Assembly: GCA_944474755.1 (NCBI GenBank)
Contig: OX104124.1
Span: 2,728,001-2,792,000 of the forward strand
Source of the DNA: Limnoperna fortunei
Taxonomy: Eukaryota > Mollusca > Bivalvia > Mytilida > Modiolidae
Length of the DNA: 64,000 bases
Direction: 5' to 3'
The notes under the pieces are model-generated. The model was not told the DNA's origin and made no database searches. It was given only the letters and a program-made list of their open reading frames with translations. Positions 44,100-56,052 of this stretch are shown one piece after another; position 1 is the first letter of the stretch; every line of letters begins with the position of its first letter. The translations under genes were made by a program, and so were the position numbers.

Positions 44100-45100
44100 T
44101 TTAGAACAAGGGAGATAATTTGTTTTTTAATCCTAATTTTTTTACAAATTTTGACTGTATATTTTCCAAATGAAACCAAATAAGATATTGTTTTTTCCTT
44201 TATCTCACTAAATAGCAAGTTTAAAAAAAACCATTGATAAACTTCATTTGATACATAATTGTGTCCTGAGCTTCCTTGAAGCTTCTTGTCCGATCCCTTT
44301 TTTTTTTAACAACTAATAAAATATTTAAATACTATTTCTGTTCTCGGCAAAAAAAAAAGGTTGCTTGTTTAATTGGATACCAGAAAGTTGATACTGCTTT
44401 TATAAAATTAGCTAAATATGCGACATTATTATATAGTTTTAAATTCATTATTTTTAATCAGTGGTCACAAGGCCAGCAGGCGATTTAATTAAAATTAAAT
44501 AGAAAAACTTAATAGATTGATTGTAGTAAAGAAGATTTTTGAAAATACCAAAAGGGGTTAATATATACATGTATTAACAAAAGGTATCAACTTTCAACAT
44601 TTTTAGATAGAGTTATCCTTCTTAGATTACAGATTGTGTTTATTCTGATGTATACCTACCAATCATTGCCTTGAACTAGAGACTCCTTAAAGGCAGTTTT
44701 AAAATATAATGTGACTGGTAGCTCTTCTACATAGGAGGTTATAATTTCCTGCTTTCAGAATGTTTGATCCATGATGCCTTTATTTGAAACCTGTAAACAA
44801 TCAGACAATATAGCTTGAAATATTTTTTACTGTATACCAATATTTAAATGAACTTTACACTTGAAATTTACAGACTGAATTTATTTTTAAATATAATCAT
44901 ATTTAAGTTTTGTTTTATTATTTTATAATGAAATATGCAACAGAACAAACTGAAACAAGAAGGATCTTTGAAATTGACAAATGAGTATTAATTAAATATG
45001 GACTTGGCATACATTCACAAGATTTTTTTATCTGCTGTTATAAAGCAGGAATGTTGCTTTTTCTTAGCTAAATTTAACAAATATGCTTTATATAGCTCTA
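44100..45100. other. AT-rich downstream DNA, no gene seen
   Basis: Beyond the likely 3' UTR of the 43-kb gene the sequence is very AT-rich with poly-T and poly-A runs. No exon, RNA gene or structured repeat is supported. Confidence 0.4.
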
Positions 45101-45109
45101 ATCTTTACA

Positions 45110-45206
45110 AAGATTGCCAGGTTCCTCCGACTTCCTGCCGCAATAAAAACTGGACGCCATTATATAGCTAAAAAATTGCTGAACGTGGCGTTACAAACAA
45201 ACAGTT
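45110..45206 (+). mobile_element. SINE 3' fragment
   Basis: AAAGATTGCCAGG and AATAAAAACTGGACGCCATT lead to GCTGAACGTGGCGTTACAAA and CAAACA. The tRNA-like head is absent. Confidence 0.85.
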
Positions 45207-45850
45207 TACATATTGTACAGTAATTTAATTTACTTAATTAAATTCTTAATGCACTATAATTGTATGAATCATTTTATTTATTTGGTGTTTTGGGATGTTT
45301 TAACAACTGTTATTTATTTATTTATTTTGTTGTTTTCACATTGATATGTTTTATTTATTTTGAGTACCTGATATTTAATCATTTGTAATCAGATTAGGCC
45401 ATCCTTAAAAAATAATTGGTTTGTTGTTTTTTTTAATCATATTTTTGAAATATGTAGACCTTAAGTATAAATTTTATTTTAAAACATGCATTTTTGTAAA
45501 AGAAAGCATTGTATTCATTTTTGAAATATTAAAAAATGTTTAAAATTTGCTGGGTACAGATGAATTTTTGGGGGTTGATGAGGAAATAGCAAACCAAAAA
45601 AACTGTTACCAGTGGCCTTATTACATGTAGATTTGGTTATAAATTATTTCATTGGCTGAAACCATGTAACATGTGACATATAATATTTCATGATATCCAG
45701 CTTTGAGAGCTCCCTGTAGTGCGTTGTAAAACTTTGTATCACCCTTGGCTATTTTCCAATCAAATTATGTCATTGCAATATGACAGTTTACCAAGGTAAA
45801 TTTTAATGTAATAACCAATAATGGCAAGTCCTCCAGTGTAATATTATGTT
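45207..45850. other. AT-rich intergenic DNA
   Basis: TTTATTTA-type simple sequence dominates 45270-45500. No gene is seen. Confidence 0.4.
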
Positions 45851-45851
45851 G

Positions 45852-45854
<3 letters not shown>

Positions 45855-45887
<33 letters not shown>
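45855..45887. repeat. (CA)n microsatellite
   Basis: About 16 uninterrupted CA dinucleotides. Confidence 0.98.
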
Positions 45888-46519
45888 GTGCAATAATTGT
45901 ATATTGTTGCAGTTATTATTGGACAATATTTAAGCAAGAGTAAACAATTTAATTTCTAATCATTTCGATTTTAAATGTTTTTTATTTGAGCTCCACTGTT
46001 AAGTCTTGATTAGACAAAAAACAGGTCTGGTCTTGATAAATTTTATAACCTTGGTATCTGGCATTTTACCTTTTTTTATCTTTGACAGCATTTTACATTT
46101 TATTTACTTTGGTAACATCAACACACCTGCAGGTCACTGGCAATTGTCTCTTTTTTTGTCATCAATGGCACAAGTTTGACACATGTTTGATCAGTACTGC
46201 TACAGAAATTCAAACAAAAAAACTTCAGCAGGAAGGAAGATCAATTGTTTACAGGATTTTAATGAACATTGAAACAGTATATTATTTTTTTTTATAATAT
46301 ATGTTACCCCTATTTTTTTTAACCCTGCTTATTTTCAAATATTTAAGAATTAATTTAGACAATAATGGTCACAGGGGTGTAGCCACTACAGTAATGAAAT
46401 ATAATCGTAGGTTAATGGGAGTTATCTCCCTTTGCTGGTTAGATTAATGTGAGTTATCTTTCTTAGGCTGGTGAGGTTAATGTGAATTTTCTACTGTAAA
46501 CTGGTTAGGCTAACATTAT

Positions 46520-46838
46520 TAGTTTAGTTATCTCCCATGACGTGGTTACATAATGAGTTATCTCCCATTGCATGGTTATATTATGAGTTATCTCCCATGG
46601 CATTGTTACACTACAAGTTATTGTCCATGATGTGGTTACATAATGAGTTATCTCCCATGGCATGGTTACATAATGAGTTATCTCCCATGGCATGGTTACA
46701 CTACTAGTTATCTCCCATCATGTGGTTACATAATGAGTTATCTCCCATGGCATGGTTACATTATGAGTTATCTCCCATGACATTGTTACATGATGAGTTA
46801 TCTCCCATGACATTGTTACATGATGAGTTATCTCCCAT
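46520..46838. repeat. 30-bp minisatellite, about 10 units
   Basis: GAGTTATCTCCCATGGCATG followed by GTTACATAAT repeats at 30-bp spacing with point variants. Single diverged units extend upstream to about 46410. Because 30 is a multiple of three it opens a repetitive minus-strand frame that is not a gene. Confidence 0.93.
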
Positions 46839-47545
46839 TCCCTAGTATTGTATTGTCCCCTAGTTTTGATATTTTCTAGTCATATCATTGGGACAATTTA
46901 ATTCTATTTTAGCTTGTAAAGCAATTTGCTTATTAACTAGACTTAATTAATAACTGCTCTGTCAGTGTTTATTAGTTTTCAATTATTACTCCTTCTTTGG
47001 TTGTCAAACCTCATCTTGTTGTAATGTTAGGGTATTGTATATTACTGTGTATTCAAGTGATTCTGATTGGAGGATAATGCAACACTGTGGTTTTAATGAA
47101 TAAACTATAAATTAATCTGTAATGCCTTCATTTTATCAAACTAAATAAGAGGATGGTATTGCTACCTATTAATTCTTCCATAAATGGCAGATTTCTGGTA
47201 CAGACGACACAGTGCAGATGAGCTCATGCACACACGTCTGTAATCATTTCGTCATCCAAACAAAAAGCGTTAAACAAGAACATAGATATAGTAACATGTA
47301 AACCCTTTTGTTTCTGGCATTCTGATTATATGTCCCAGACAATGGAGTCTTAAACAATGGAGAAACTAAACGATATCACTATGTGAAAGTTGATAGTTTT
47401 TGGAAGAAATAGGTACTTTCATGTGCTTTTGTGAAAGCATGTGTCATAGAATTTTTTTGTGTCTTTAAGACATATTTCTATCACTTGTGGAAGATACCCT
47501 GGTCTTTCCCAAAACGTATGTAAGAACCTATTAATTTCTGGTTTG

Positions 47546-47746
47546 GGCCTTGCTGGCTAAGGTGTTTTAATATAGTTATCTACTCTTTATCACATCCGTG
47601 TCAGCCCTGAAGTTGTGGGTTTCCATCCTTATTGTGGGCCAAGTGTACTGAACTTTAACCTTGACAATGATTGCCAGTTTTCCTGCCAAAGGGTGGGGAT
47701 TTTCCTGAGAACTCCAGCTTCCTCCCCCATAATGAAACTGAACTTG
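47546..47746 (+). mobile_element. Very diverged SINE copy
   Basis: CTTGCTGGCTAAGGTG (head), GTTGTGGGTTTCCATCC (B-box position), GACAATGATTGCCAGTTTTC (body) and CTTCCTCCCCCATAATGAAA follow the SINE order. The tail is replaced by the 59-bp tandem repeat. Confidence 0.65.
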
Positions 47747-48025
47747 TTGAAGAAGAAGAGGCGGACAGCTTACTGCAGATAATTGTTTGATCAGCAGCAA
47801 CTTAGTGGAAGAACAGGAGGTGGACAGCTTACTGCAAAATACTGTTTGATCAGCAGTACCTTATTGGAAGAACAGGAGGTGGACAGCTTACTGCAGAATA
47901 TTGTTTGATCAGCAGCACCTCATTGGAAGAACAGGAGGTGGACAGCTTACTGCAGAATACTGTTTGATCAGCAGCACCTTGGTGGAAGAACAGGAGTTGG
48001 ACAGCTTACTGCAGAATACTGTTTG
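47747..48025. repeat. 59-bp tandem repeat, about 4.7 units
   Basis: GGACAGCTTACTGCAGAATA recurs at 47763, 47822, 47881, 47940 and 47999. Units also carry TGTTTGATCAGCAGCACC and GAAGAACAGGAG. Confidence 0.94.
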
Positions 48026-48620
48026 ATCGGAATTCCAGTGGGTACAACTATGCCCCGCTCCTTGCCGATTTGTTCCTGTATTCTAGTGCAACTGCAATTC
48101 TTCAACGTCTTACTAAAGACAAGAAGATAGCATAAGCTTGGTCTTTTAATTTCACATATAAATATATTGGATGTTGTTCTTTCAATTCACAACACTCAAT
48201 TTGCTGAGGGTATGGCTTCCGTTAATATATCCTTCAGAACTTGAAATTAAAGAAAGCACAGAAACAGCTTCATCTACATAATTTTCAGATTTACACCTCG
48301 AATATGATGCCAATCGTAATCGCAGAAAAAGAATTTACGACAAACGAGACTATTTTAATTTCAAAATTTTTTTTTCTCTCTTATGCAGCGCTACTCCAGC
48401 TTCTCCTGCATGCGGTGTCTATATTTCTCAAATGAGCTTGCAGTTAGTGATTTTTGCAAACATCATTCATTTTCTTCGAGATAAACTTATAAACCAAGGT
48501 TACAAGAAAAAACGACTCGACCGAGTTTTAATGTTTTACTATAGATACCATTTCCTTGTTGACAAATATTCTATCTCGTTTGAAAATATGATTGCAGATA
48601 GTTTTCCCAATTTTTGAATT
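48026..48620 (+). pseudogene. Reverse-transcriptase-like pseudogene fragment
   Basis: With frame changes the plus strand reads GIPVGT, YAPLLADLFLYSSATAILQR and WSFNFTYKYIG, where an IDD catalytic box is expected but reads IGC. Later come RIYDKRDYFNFK, then NQGYKKKRLDRVLMFYYRYH and LVDKYSISFENMIADSF. This order (G-I-P-x-G-T, palm box, F-x-x-K-L-x-x-Q-G-Y, F-Y-x-R-Y-x-x-L-V-x-K-Y) is that of a reverse-transcriptase-like family common in molluscs and other aquatic animals. I could not assign the element class. Several stops make it inactive. Confidence 0.65.
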
Positions 48621-49274
48621 CAACACATGGTGATTGTGCTGCGATGATTGTTGGATACACCTATTACTGACTAGTAGTGTATGATTCCCAACCATTTTCA
48701 TCAACACACCAGCTAACACACTTAAGAAATGGAAGTGGTAGGTTGGAGACATTTAGTAAATAAGGAAATACTCCTATCGACTTGGTTGACTTGTCTTGCT
48801 ATATCGTTCACTATACTTAAAACTGCGACAATAAAATAGAAAGGAGAAGTGGGGGATTTATTTTTAATAAAATCGGATGGATGTTAAACAGCCACTGAAA
48901 TATATTTCAGTTTATTCGCAACAAGAACAAATTAAGTATAACAAAAAAAATTTTAGGTAAATTAGTGTCTTAACGGGAAATGTGACATCAGTGTAGGAAA
49001 ACTTAGCTGAGGGCGATACAGAGTGATTTCTGCAGGAAGAGCGAAGTAAAATGAAACTTTTTGTTGTGGAAAAATAATATCAACTACCGCTCTCAAAGAC
49101 ATAAAACACATTCAGTAAAAAATTGTCAAGCACAGGTAAACGAGTGAAGAGGGGGTGGAGGGGGGGATGGGGAGAAGAATCATTCATTTTCATTTTCCAC
49201 TCCCTCCGTTTTCATTGTCCTTTGATCGCATTAGGGACATACTCGCACAATATCTGCACCCATTAAACTGCTTA

Positions 49275-49695
49275 CAGTGACGGATCCAGGGGGGCCGCTC
49301 CCCCTTTAAAAAAAAGAAAGGAAAAAAAGAGAACAAGGAGGGTAACAACCAGCGCCAAAGCGCAAAAATGTAATCCCCGCTCGTCCTCGCCATAAATTAA
49401 TGCATTAAAGGTACTAATTCGTTTATTATGATATCTCTGTTTTATACTGTACCAAATAAAGGTTACTGAACACTATAAAAACCTTGTGTTAAATAAATTC
49501 AATTTGATGCTTGGAAATTGCGAGAATGCAGGATTTTGCACCATTTTTTCGAGAGCTTCTAGGGGCCTTAAGCGGACCCCAGACCCCCTGCCGTAAATGC
49601 GCCTTTGCGACGCGCGGGGGGATCACTTCTTGGCCCTCCTTTTCCGATATCCCCCTTTTACGCCACCCTTTCGAAAATCCTGTATCCGCCCCAGG
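49275..49695. mobile_element. hAT-like MITE, family N, longer copy
   Basis: It starts CAGTGACGGATCCAGG and ends CGAAAATCCTGTATCCGCCC. The interior is the inverse of 31827-32131 plus about 110 extra bp. The sense open frames across it are byproducts of its GC-rich sequence. Confidence 0.68.
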
Positions 49696-49919
49696 CCTAG
49701 GGTTACTGCGACCCAACTGTATATATTCCCACGCCTTCGCTACCGGCATACGACGTAATGAGTGTAGGTATACCAGTGCGAGGACGACCGCCAATTTTCA
49801 CGTCTGACGTTGCGTTTAATATTTACAGGGGTCAGTATATTATTTTAATTCATTTTTTAAAGATTTAACAACACATTTTGTGCGTCTGGAGCGGTCAATA
49901 TCTTTATTGAGGTCTATAT

Positions 49920-51260
49920 ATACACTTGGCCATAAGTTAGGGACCACCAGGATTTCAGCGGAGGTGATTTTTTAAAACCAATATTTTTATCAATATATAA
50001 CCATCCATTGTTTCACGTTTCGTTTAAAATAGTCGACTATTTTAAAGAAGTTTATGATTTTACTATTCAAAATGTATAGAAAAGACCAACAAGATGTCGT
50101 TTGTAAAAATATGCCATAAAACTGCAAAATCATAATTCAAAAAAAAGTTTCAGTTTGAACCGCTGGTAATGTTACATACAAAGAGTTGGCAGGTTGAGGG
50201 TTATTAAGATGTAAGAAGAAATCATTTTTAAACATTTATTCATAAGAAAGAGTCAGTATCGTGTGTATCCACCACGCTTCCGGTGCAATTCTTGAACTCG
50301 TCTCCTCATGCTCTGGACAAGTCTCTGACGTCTACGTTGAGGGAATTGCCGCCACTCCTGAATTAAAGTATCACGCAATTCTTGAATGTTCTGACATGGA
50401 GGGTCACGTTCATTCACTTTCCGGCCGAGACAGTCCCAAACATGCTCTATCGGATTCATATCCGGAGACATGGCACGCCATGGTAATGTCTCAATTGCCT
50501 CATTTGCAAGATAATCTTTGACGATGCGTGCTCTATGAGGTCTTGCGTTGTCGTCCATGAACACGGGTCTGTTTCCAAGTGGATGCGCATCAAAATGGGG
50601 CACAATACGGGGGTCCAGAATCTGATCTCTGTATTTTAAATACATGTATAGTGTGCCATCTACAAGTCTAACTTACAGTCATATGAGAAGCAGCCCCAAA
50701 CTGTCACTCCGCCACCACCAAAAACTGTAGTTCCGAGAACATGTGCAGGATAGGATCAAAAGCTGTGTTGCTTTGACCATGTTGACGCCATACCCGCATC
50801 CTACCATCAACTGGTTTCAGAAGAAAACAACTTTCGTCGGACCAATGAATTCCTTTCCAAGAGCGAATATTCCACCCGATATGGTCACGCGCCCACTGCA
50901 GCCGGGCATCCTTATGTCTTTGTGTTAGTGCTGGTCGCTTTATTGGTCTCCGTGCTCGAAGTCTTCCGCAGTTTAGCCTTCTGTTTACTGTCCGTCTACT
51001 GATTCTAACATGGACATTCCATCTACTACGCAACCTGTTTGCAGTGGTAAAAGGTTGTTGTCTAGGAAGTCTTAGAAGTAGTCTATCTTCTCTCTTTGTT
51101 GTCTTCTTCGGTCGCCCTGGTCTTGGCCTTTCCCCAACAATACCAGTTTCATTATATCTTCTCATTAACCTACTGATGACAGAATGGTACGCGTGTACGT
51201 GGGAAGGAAAATAATCCTCTTTGAAAAATTGATCCCATGCTTGCCCTAGACAAGAAATAA
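49920..51260 (-). mobile_element. Tc1-like DNA transposon, one terminus recognised
   Basis: TACACTTGGCCATAAGTTAG at about 49921 looks like the 3' terminal inverted repeat (CTTGGCCATAAGT is a usual Tc1-group end), placed just past the transposase C-terminus. No inverted match was found beyond the N-terminus, so the 5' end is lost or diverged. Confidence 0.72.
50253..51250 (-). pseudogene. Tc1-like DD34E transposase, frameshifted
   Basis: The upstream frame (51165 to about 50704) has the helix-turn-helix end YHSVISRLMRRYNETG, the linker GRPKKTT and the first catalytic block GIHWSDES. A frame change between 50704 and 50645 separates it from the second frame, which has VFMDDNARPHRA (second aspartate) and SPDMNPIEHVWD (the glutamate, 34 residues later). 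The DD34E triad is therefore present but divided, and the N-terminus before YHSVIS is scrambled. The family protein cuts and pastes its own DNA; this copy should be inactive without a compensating source. Confidence 0.88.
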
Positions 51261-51639
51261 AATCGTTTGTACCTTACCTTAGCCAGCCCAAACACAGACG
51301 CCCCCTTTTATATACCTTTAAAGCAAAAGCTGTTTTTTTAAAAAAAAATAAAATAAAAATGAGAACGACCATTTGTTTGGTCGTCCCACGCTCCCATCAA
51401 GTTCTACAAAAGCGTTGGCAGGGGATTCTCGGACTATCTCTATAGTCACAAACAAACAAAATTAAAAAGAGAGCGACCATCACTGCCACTGGCATCAGAG
51501 CTCCGTTATCGCAGCTAACTGAACATGTGCCCGTTAGGACCTACTTTCATTTTGCACTTTCACTTTATCCGTTATTTTGTAAATTAATATTTTATACAGT
51601 TGTACTTTATTACATATGCTTTAAAATGAACTGTTTTAC

Positions 51640-51860
51640 ATGTTTATTGTCTTTCATGATGTGTTAAATGCCTAGTATTGACAGAATTTGAGGGGTTTTC
51701 CTTCGGCAACTTGCACACTTTTTCATGACGTAGTTCACAAATAGGATATCCTCCGTACAACGAGGCATTTCCGGTTAAGTTCCCTCCCATTGTAGGTGGG
51801 TGGTTGTTCCTCGTTTCCCACTTTGTTCCGCCATGTCTAAAATAAAACGTTGACACTTTG
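51640..51860 (-). other. Uncharacterised open frame near an acceptor-like site
   Basis: The minus strand shows GTTTTATTTTAG followed by ACATGGCGGAACAAAG, which looks like a splice acceptor and a start in good context. The ATG frame stops after 19 codons. A longer frame (FRHGGTKWETRNNHPPTMGG and on) overlaps it. Neither matches a family I know. Confidence 0.2.
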
Positions 51861-52469
51861 GTAAGTTTACCGATATTATATTTGTAACACGATAATAATA
51901 ATGTTTTTAAAAAATGATTTCCCCAAAGTTCTATTAAAGTCCAACATTAAACAAGAAGACGATTAAAATTTTCCCTTTGTCCACATCTTGACTGAGCACT
52001 CGCTAATCTTGTTTCATTTCCGCATGGAAACTGACAACATGTTAATTCAACTATGCATCGTGACTACACATCATTACGTCACATGTGAGACATTTAACAG
52101 CTGATTACGACAGGTGAAATAAACAACAGGTGTGATAATTAAATTTACAATCCAATTAAGAGATTAAAAATTGACATGCGGTGAGGATTTACCTGGTTGT
52201 AAAGCGTGTCCTATTAATCTTTTTAAATATTAATGAATTTGTTAAAATTTTTGAAGTTATTTTTCATTTAAAATATAATCTGGTAAATATTAAAGATGTC
52301 ATGAGAAGGGGTGTGAAAATTATGAAAGTGAATTGAAATGAACAACCTTCTTTTACATACAAGGTCATATGTGAGAATCATAATGAATGAATGACAACAT
52401 AAAAATAGTTTTATTATAAAGATTGCAAACACATTGAACAAAAAGAGTTTCAGTCTTACGGAATATTGC

Positions 52470-52660
52470 CTGACCAACATTTCTTCGGTCAGTTGCAGTT
52501 TTAAATAACTGCAATGTTGTTTGCAAAAAGTCGTGAGTGTAAATTGCTTCGTAAGTGCTGACGTCATAATACATTTCCCTTTGATCTTCCAACACTTACG
52601 ATAGATTTTACACTTACAACGTTTTGTGACATCCACTGCTGTTCTGGCAGAAACAATGTT
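52470..52660. mobile_element. Hairpin MITE, family W, copy 2
   Basis: GCAAAAAGTCGTGAGTGTAA and CTTCGTAAGTGC on the left mirror ACACTTACGATAGATTTTAC and ACAACGTTTTGTGACATCC on the right. TGACGTCA lies in the loop at 52559-52566, as in the copy near 34 kb. Confidence 0.73.
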
Positions 52661-52887
52661 CAAAGTAAAAAGTGTCCAGCAATACAGTCTTCGCGAAATT
52701 AGTTCTTGGCTTGTCGGACCTAAACACAAATACTGCAGGACCAATTTAACATTTTTGTTGTAAATTTAACAAATTTGCCGGACCGGAGTTAAATTTGGCT
52801 GTTTTTTGCCGGTCGGGTCCGGCGGACCGGCACATTTCGGGCAGACTGGCAATATCACATTCTTTCAAGTTTTTTTATATTCAGGAC

Positions 52888-53050
52888 CCAGTGTCTGGCA
52901 GCAGGTTCGAGTCTCGCTATGGGCACGGTGTACTCATCTTCAATCTTAATGCTTTTCCAGGTACTCCGACCTCCCACCCCCCCCCCCACCATAAAACTGA
53001 ACGCCATGATATAGGTGAAAAATTACTGAAAGTGGTATTAAAAATCATTG
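52888..53050 (+). mobile_element. SINE fragment
   Basis: It starts within the B box (CAGGTTCGAGTCTCGC), keeps the body (CAATCTTAATGC) and the tail (ACTGAACGCCATGATATAGG). The A-box head is missing. Confidence 0.8.
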
Positions 53051-53621
53051 TAACAAAAATAAATGGTTTTTAACACAAATATAAAAAGTTAATACTGGCA
53101 ACCAAATATTTTACAAAATTTCTCATGAATCCTTGTGAAGTTATGACATAATCCAAACAAGAGCCACAAGAATAATAGAATAATTTTTTATAAATAAATT
53201 TTGTTTATTTTACAAGTGCAGTAACAGACTTACAGAGAAACAAGAACCCTAAATATATTTTCTTGTTTAACTTATTTTTATAGTGCAGTAATATAATAAC
53301 TCTTTTGCATTATTCATTAAAGTACATAATTGGAATGGGGGGAGACACTGTTTTTGACTTTTAGGCAAATGAAAAAAACCCTTTTGTATGCCAACTCTTA
53401 AACTATGTAATTTGCCAAAAAACAAATGTTATTTATAAGTTGCTAATGGACTCCACTGCTTCAGCTTTAAAATTTATATCAAATTATTTTATTGATCTTG
53501 ACATGACAAGGGGTTCTGGGTGGGTGGGTTTATTTCCATCTGTTATCTCAATTGACTCATAAACTACTCAGATTATAAACTTCATTGAAAATAATTTAAT
53601 TTATTTGTTCACTCTTTTAAG

Positions 53622-54146
53622 GAACTGCCATGTAGAGATACCAAGAAAAGAAACTCGTTGAAAACCATGGAAAATTCCCTCCATTACACATCGGTGAACC
53701 ATGCCTATCATCTGATTGGTGCCATAAATCAACTGAGGAAACGGCAAGAACTCTGTGATATCATCCTTAACTGCGGCAATACTCAAATCCCTGCTCACAA
53801 ACTAATACTGTCCGTTAGTACACCGTACTTTAAAAGTTTGGTAGATAACAAGTTCAAGTCAGAAATAAGAGAATTGAAAATTGATGATGTTGATGGAGAG
53901 GCTGTGCAAAATATCGTAGAATTTTTCTACACGTCTGCGGTATCGGTTGACGATGTGACAGTATGGACATTGTTACCGGCAGCTTGTCTCTTGCAAGTTG
54001 AAGAGATACAGAACCTATGTTGTGATTTTTTATCCTCCCAGTTACAGCTAGAGAACTGTCTGCGTATAAATAAAGTAGCAGCTAGATGTCTTTGTTCTGG
54101 ACTTTTGAAAGAGAGTGCAGAATTTGTTCAGACTAATTTTGATCAG
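53622..54146 (+). CDS. BTB-BACK (kelch-like family) gene, exon with start codon; CDS from 53667
   Basis: The acceptor CACTCTTTTAAG ends at 53621. The ATG at 53667 is chosen for its strong context (AAACCATGG) and because the BTB fold begins there; a start-stop ATGTAG lies upstream at 53630. The BTB domain covers about residues 15-120: ELCDIILNCGNTQIPAHKLI, then PYFKSLVDNKF and EIRELKIDDVDGEAVQNIVE match the D-V-x-L...F-x-A-H-R-x-V-L-A...Y-F-x-A-M-F pattern. It continues through VWTLLPAACLLQVEEIQNLC into the first helices of BACK (NCLRINKVAARCLC). The donor CAG|GTATTT ends the exon after 160 codons in phase 0. Proteins of this family are usually substrate adaptors for Cullin-3 ubiquitin ligases. 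Confidence 0.93.
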
Positions 54147-54290
54147 GTATTTTGTTGTCTAGTTTTTTTATCCTCTCCGTTACAGCTAGAGAACTGTCTG
54201 CATATAAATAAAGTAGCAGCTAGATGTCTTTGTTCTGGACTTTTGAAAGAGAGTGCAGAATTTGTTCAGACTAATTTTGACATGCGTTAA
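54026..54290 (+). repeat. In-frame 138-bp tandem duplication across the BTB-BACK exon end
   Basis: GAGAACTGTC at 54051 recurs at 54189, 138 bp (46 codons) later. Copy 1 includes the exon end and donor; copy 2 lies in the intron and diverges exactly at the donor (GATCAGGT against GACATGCG). If the intron is retained, the frame reads on through copy 2 and stops after NFDMR at 54290. Copy 2 differs at only a few bases, so the event looks recent. Confidence 0.9.
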
Positions 54291-54414
54291 TTGAATCTGA
54301 AATCAAAACAGTCATAATTGTTGTATATTTTGTACCTTCGTTGTAGCTTTTGTTAAAATAAATGTCATATTTTACTTGATTAAACAAACAATACAAGGCT
54401 ACAATTCACTCTTT

Positions 54415-54530
54415 CACAATATAGCTTAAAAATAACATGGCATCCATTTTTGTTCGGAGGATGAAGCTACAGTATTAGGTGAAAACGCCCCACTAATGGT
54501 CAGGAAAACTGGCAATAATGGCACGATTGA
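54415..54530 (-). mobile_element. Degenerate SINE fragment
   Basis: ACATGGCATCCATTTTTGTT and CAGGAAAACTGGCAATAATG are decayed tail and body words in antisense order. No head is seen. Confidence 0.5.
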
Positions 54531-54978
54531 GAAAAAGTGTTAAAATTAATTAATAAGACATTGTAGAAATGTCAGCAGAACCACACAGACAGGAAACATT
54601 TCTTATTAATTATAAAACAAGACATCAGTTTTCATTGCAGAAAATATGTATAAATCTCATGGGTGTTTTTGCTTCATTACATGTAATGGGACCTCTTTGT
54701 CAAATTGATAAATTTTTTGTTAAGGAGCTATATTACTGTTATTGTATCCAAGTCCAGATTTATCCAGTGGCATTGCATATTTAGTATTTGCAACATACAT
54801 GTACATTACCAGGAGTCAGTAGGATTTGACTCTCATCCATTACAAGAACATCAATCCATTTAGTCTGCGTATTGTAATCAGTCTAGTTGTTATACACAAC
54901 TTTTTTGCTACAGTAAACATTTGGTCAGTGTGGGTAAATATTATACACAAGACGTTACCAAAACTATTACCATTCATA

Positions 54979-55159
54979 AGGGGCCTCGGTGGCCGAGTGG
55001 TTAAGGTAGTTATCTACTATTGATCATGTGGTCTGTCAATACTGAGATTGCGGGTTCGAGTCTCACTGCGGACAGGATGCATTAGTCTCCAATCTGAATT
55101 GACAAGGATTGCCAGTTTTCGTACCTAAGGTCCGGGTACTCCAGATTCCTCCCCATTAA
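54979..55159 (+). mobile_element. SINE, 3' truncated
   Basis: Intact head (GGGGCCTCGGTGGCCGAGTG) and B box (GCGGGTTCGAGTCTCAC) are followed by the body up to CTCCAGATTCCTCCCC. The family tail is missing. It lies in the first coding intron of the BTB-BACK gene. Confidence 0.9.
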
Positions 55160-55616
55160 CTGAGTCACTGTTTGTATAACATTGGATTGTATCTGTACAT
55201 TATACTGGTACCAATATTTGCATCCAAGTATTATGGTACCAGTATAATTAAAGTAAAATCTTTCACTTGCTGCCACTTTTTCTATTCCATGTGTTAGCAG
55301 TACATGTAAAAAGGGGGGGGGGGGGGGCAAGTGAAAGATTTTATTAGGAACCTGCCACTTAGTGATCAGTCTGTCAGTGAGTCCATCCGAAACTAATCGA
55401 ATCGGGTTTGTAACTTTTTTATCTTTTAACTTAACAAAGGCTTTTGATATTGGTATGTAGGTAAATATGAAGGCGAAGTGTCACATACCATGGTTGGTGA
55501 ACTTTGACCTCAAGGTCAGCGGGGCCATAGTTTAGTTTTAATTAGATTGTTAGGGTATATGTGTTTTGCCAGGTAACAGAAACTGTAAAGTATTACAGAT
55601 TATTTTTATTTTGTAG

Positions 55617-55775
55617 ATAATTGAAGAAGATATATTCCTTGAGCTGTCTCTTAGGGAAGTCATTGGTCATTTAAAGGGTCTAAATGAAAATGGCATAGAT
55701 GATGCGAAGATACTTCAAGCCATTAAGTGTTGGGTTATGCACAGCGTAGATGATCGACAGACGATGGGATATATG
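55617..55775 (+). CDS. BTB-BACK gene, second coding exon (BACK domain)
   Basis: The acceptor TTTTATTTTGTAG precedes 55617 and the donor ATG|GTAAGG follows 55775. The 159-nt exon is phase 0 at both ends. It reads IIEEDIFLELSLREVIGHLK, then DAKILQAIKCWVMHSVDDRQ. The F-L-x-L-S...V-x-x-L...I-L-x-A-I-x-x-W-V-x-H-x-x-x-x-R pattern is the core of BACK, the linker between BTB and kelch domains. Confidence 0.92.
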
Positions 55776-56052
55776 GTAAGGGAATACAATAAGATTAAAC
55801 ACACAGGACTTCAGTAATAATGCAGTGGGTTTCACTTAATTTCTAATCTGTCTCTTATTGTATAAGACTTTAAAACACCAAACCATTTCTTATAATTTCA
55901 TGGATGGTTAATTGCATGAAAAATATTTAAAAATTCAAAAATTCCTATTTATTGCATAAAATTGTCCAGAAATGGACTTCATACTTGTCAAAAACTGACA
56001 CTTTCCTAACGAGGTAATAACAGTGTCATGCACTAGAATTATAAAATCATGT

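Noticed and set aside
49489..49807. Open frames of about 100 codons on both strands
   Set aside because: They coincide with the GC-rich end of the hAT-like MITE N; no family resemblance.
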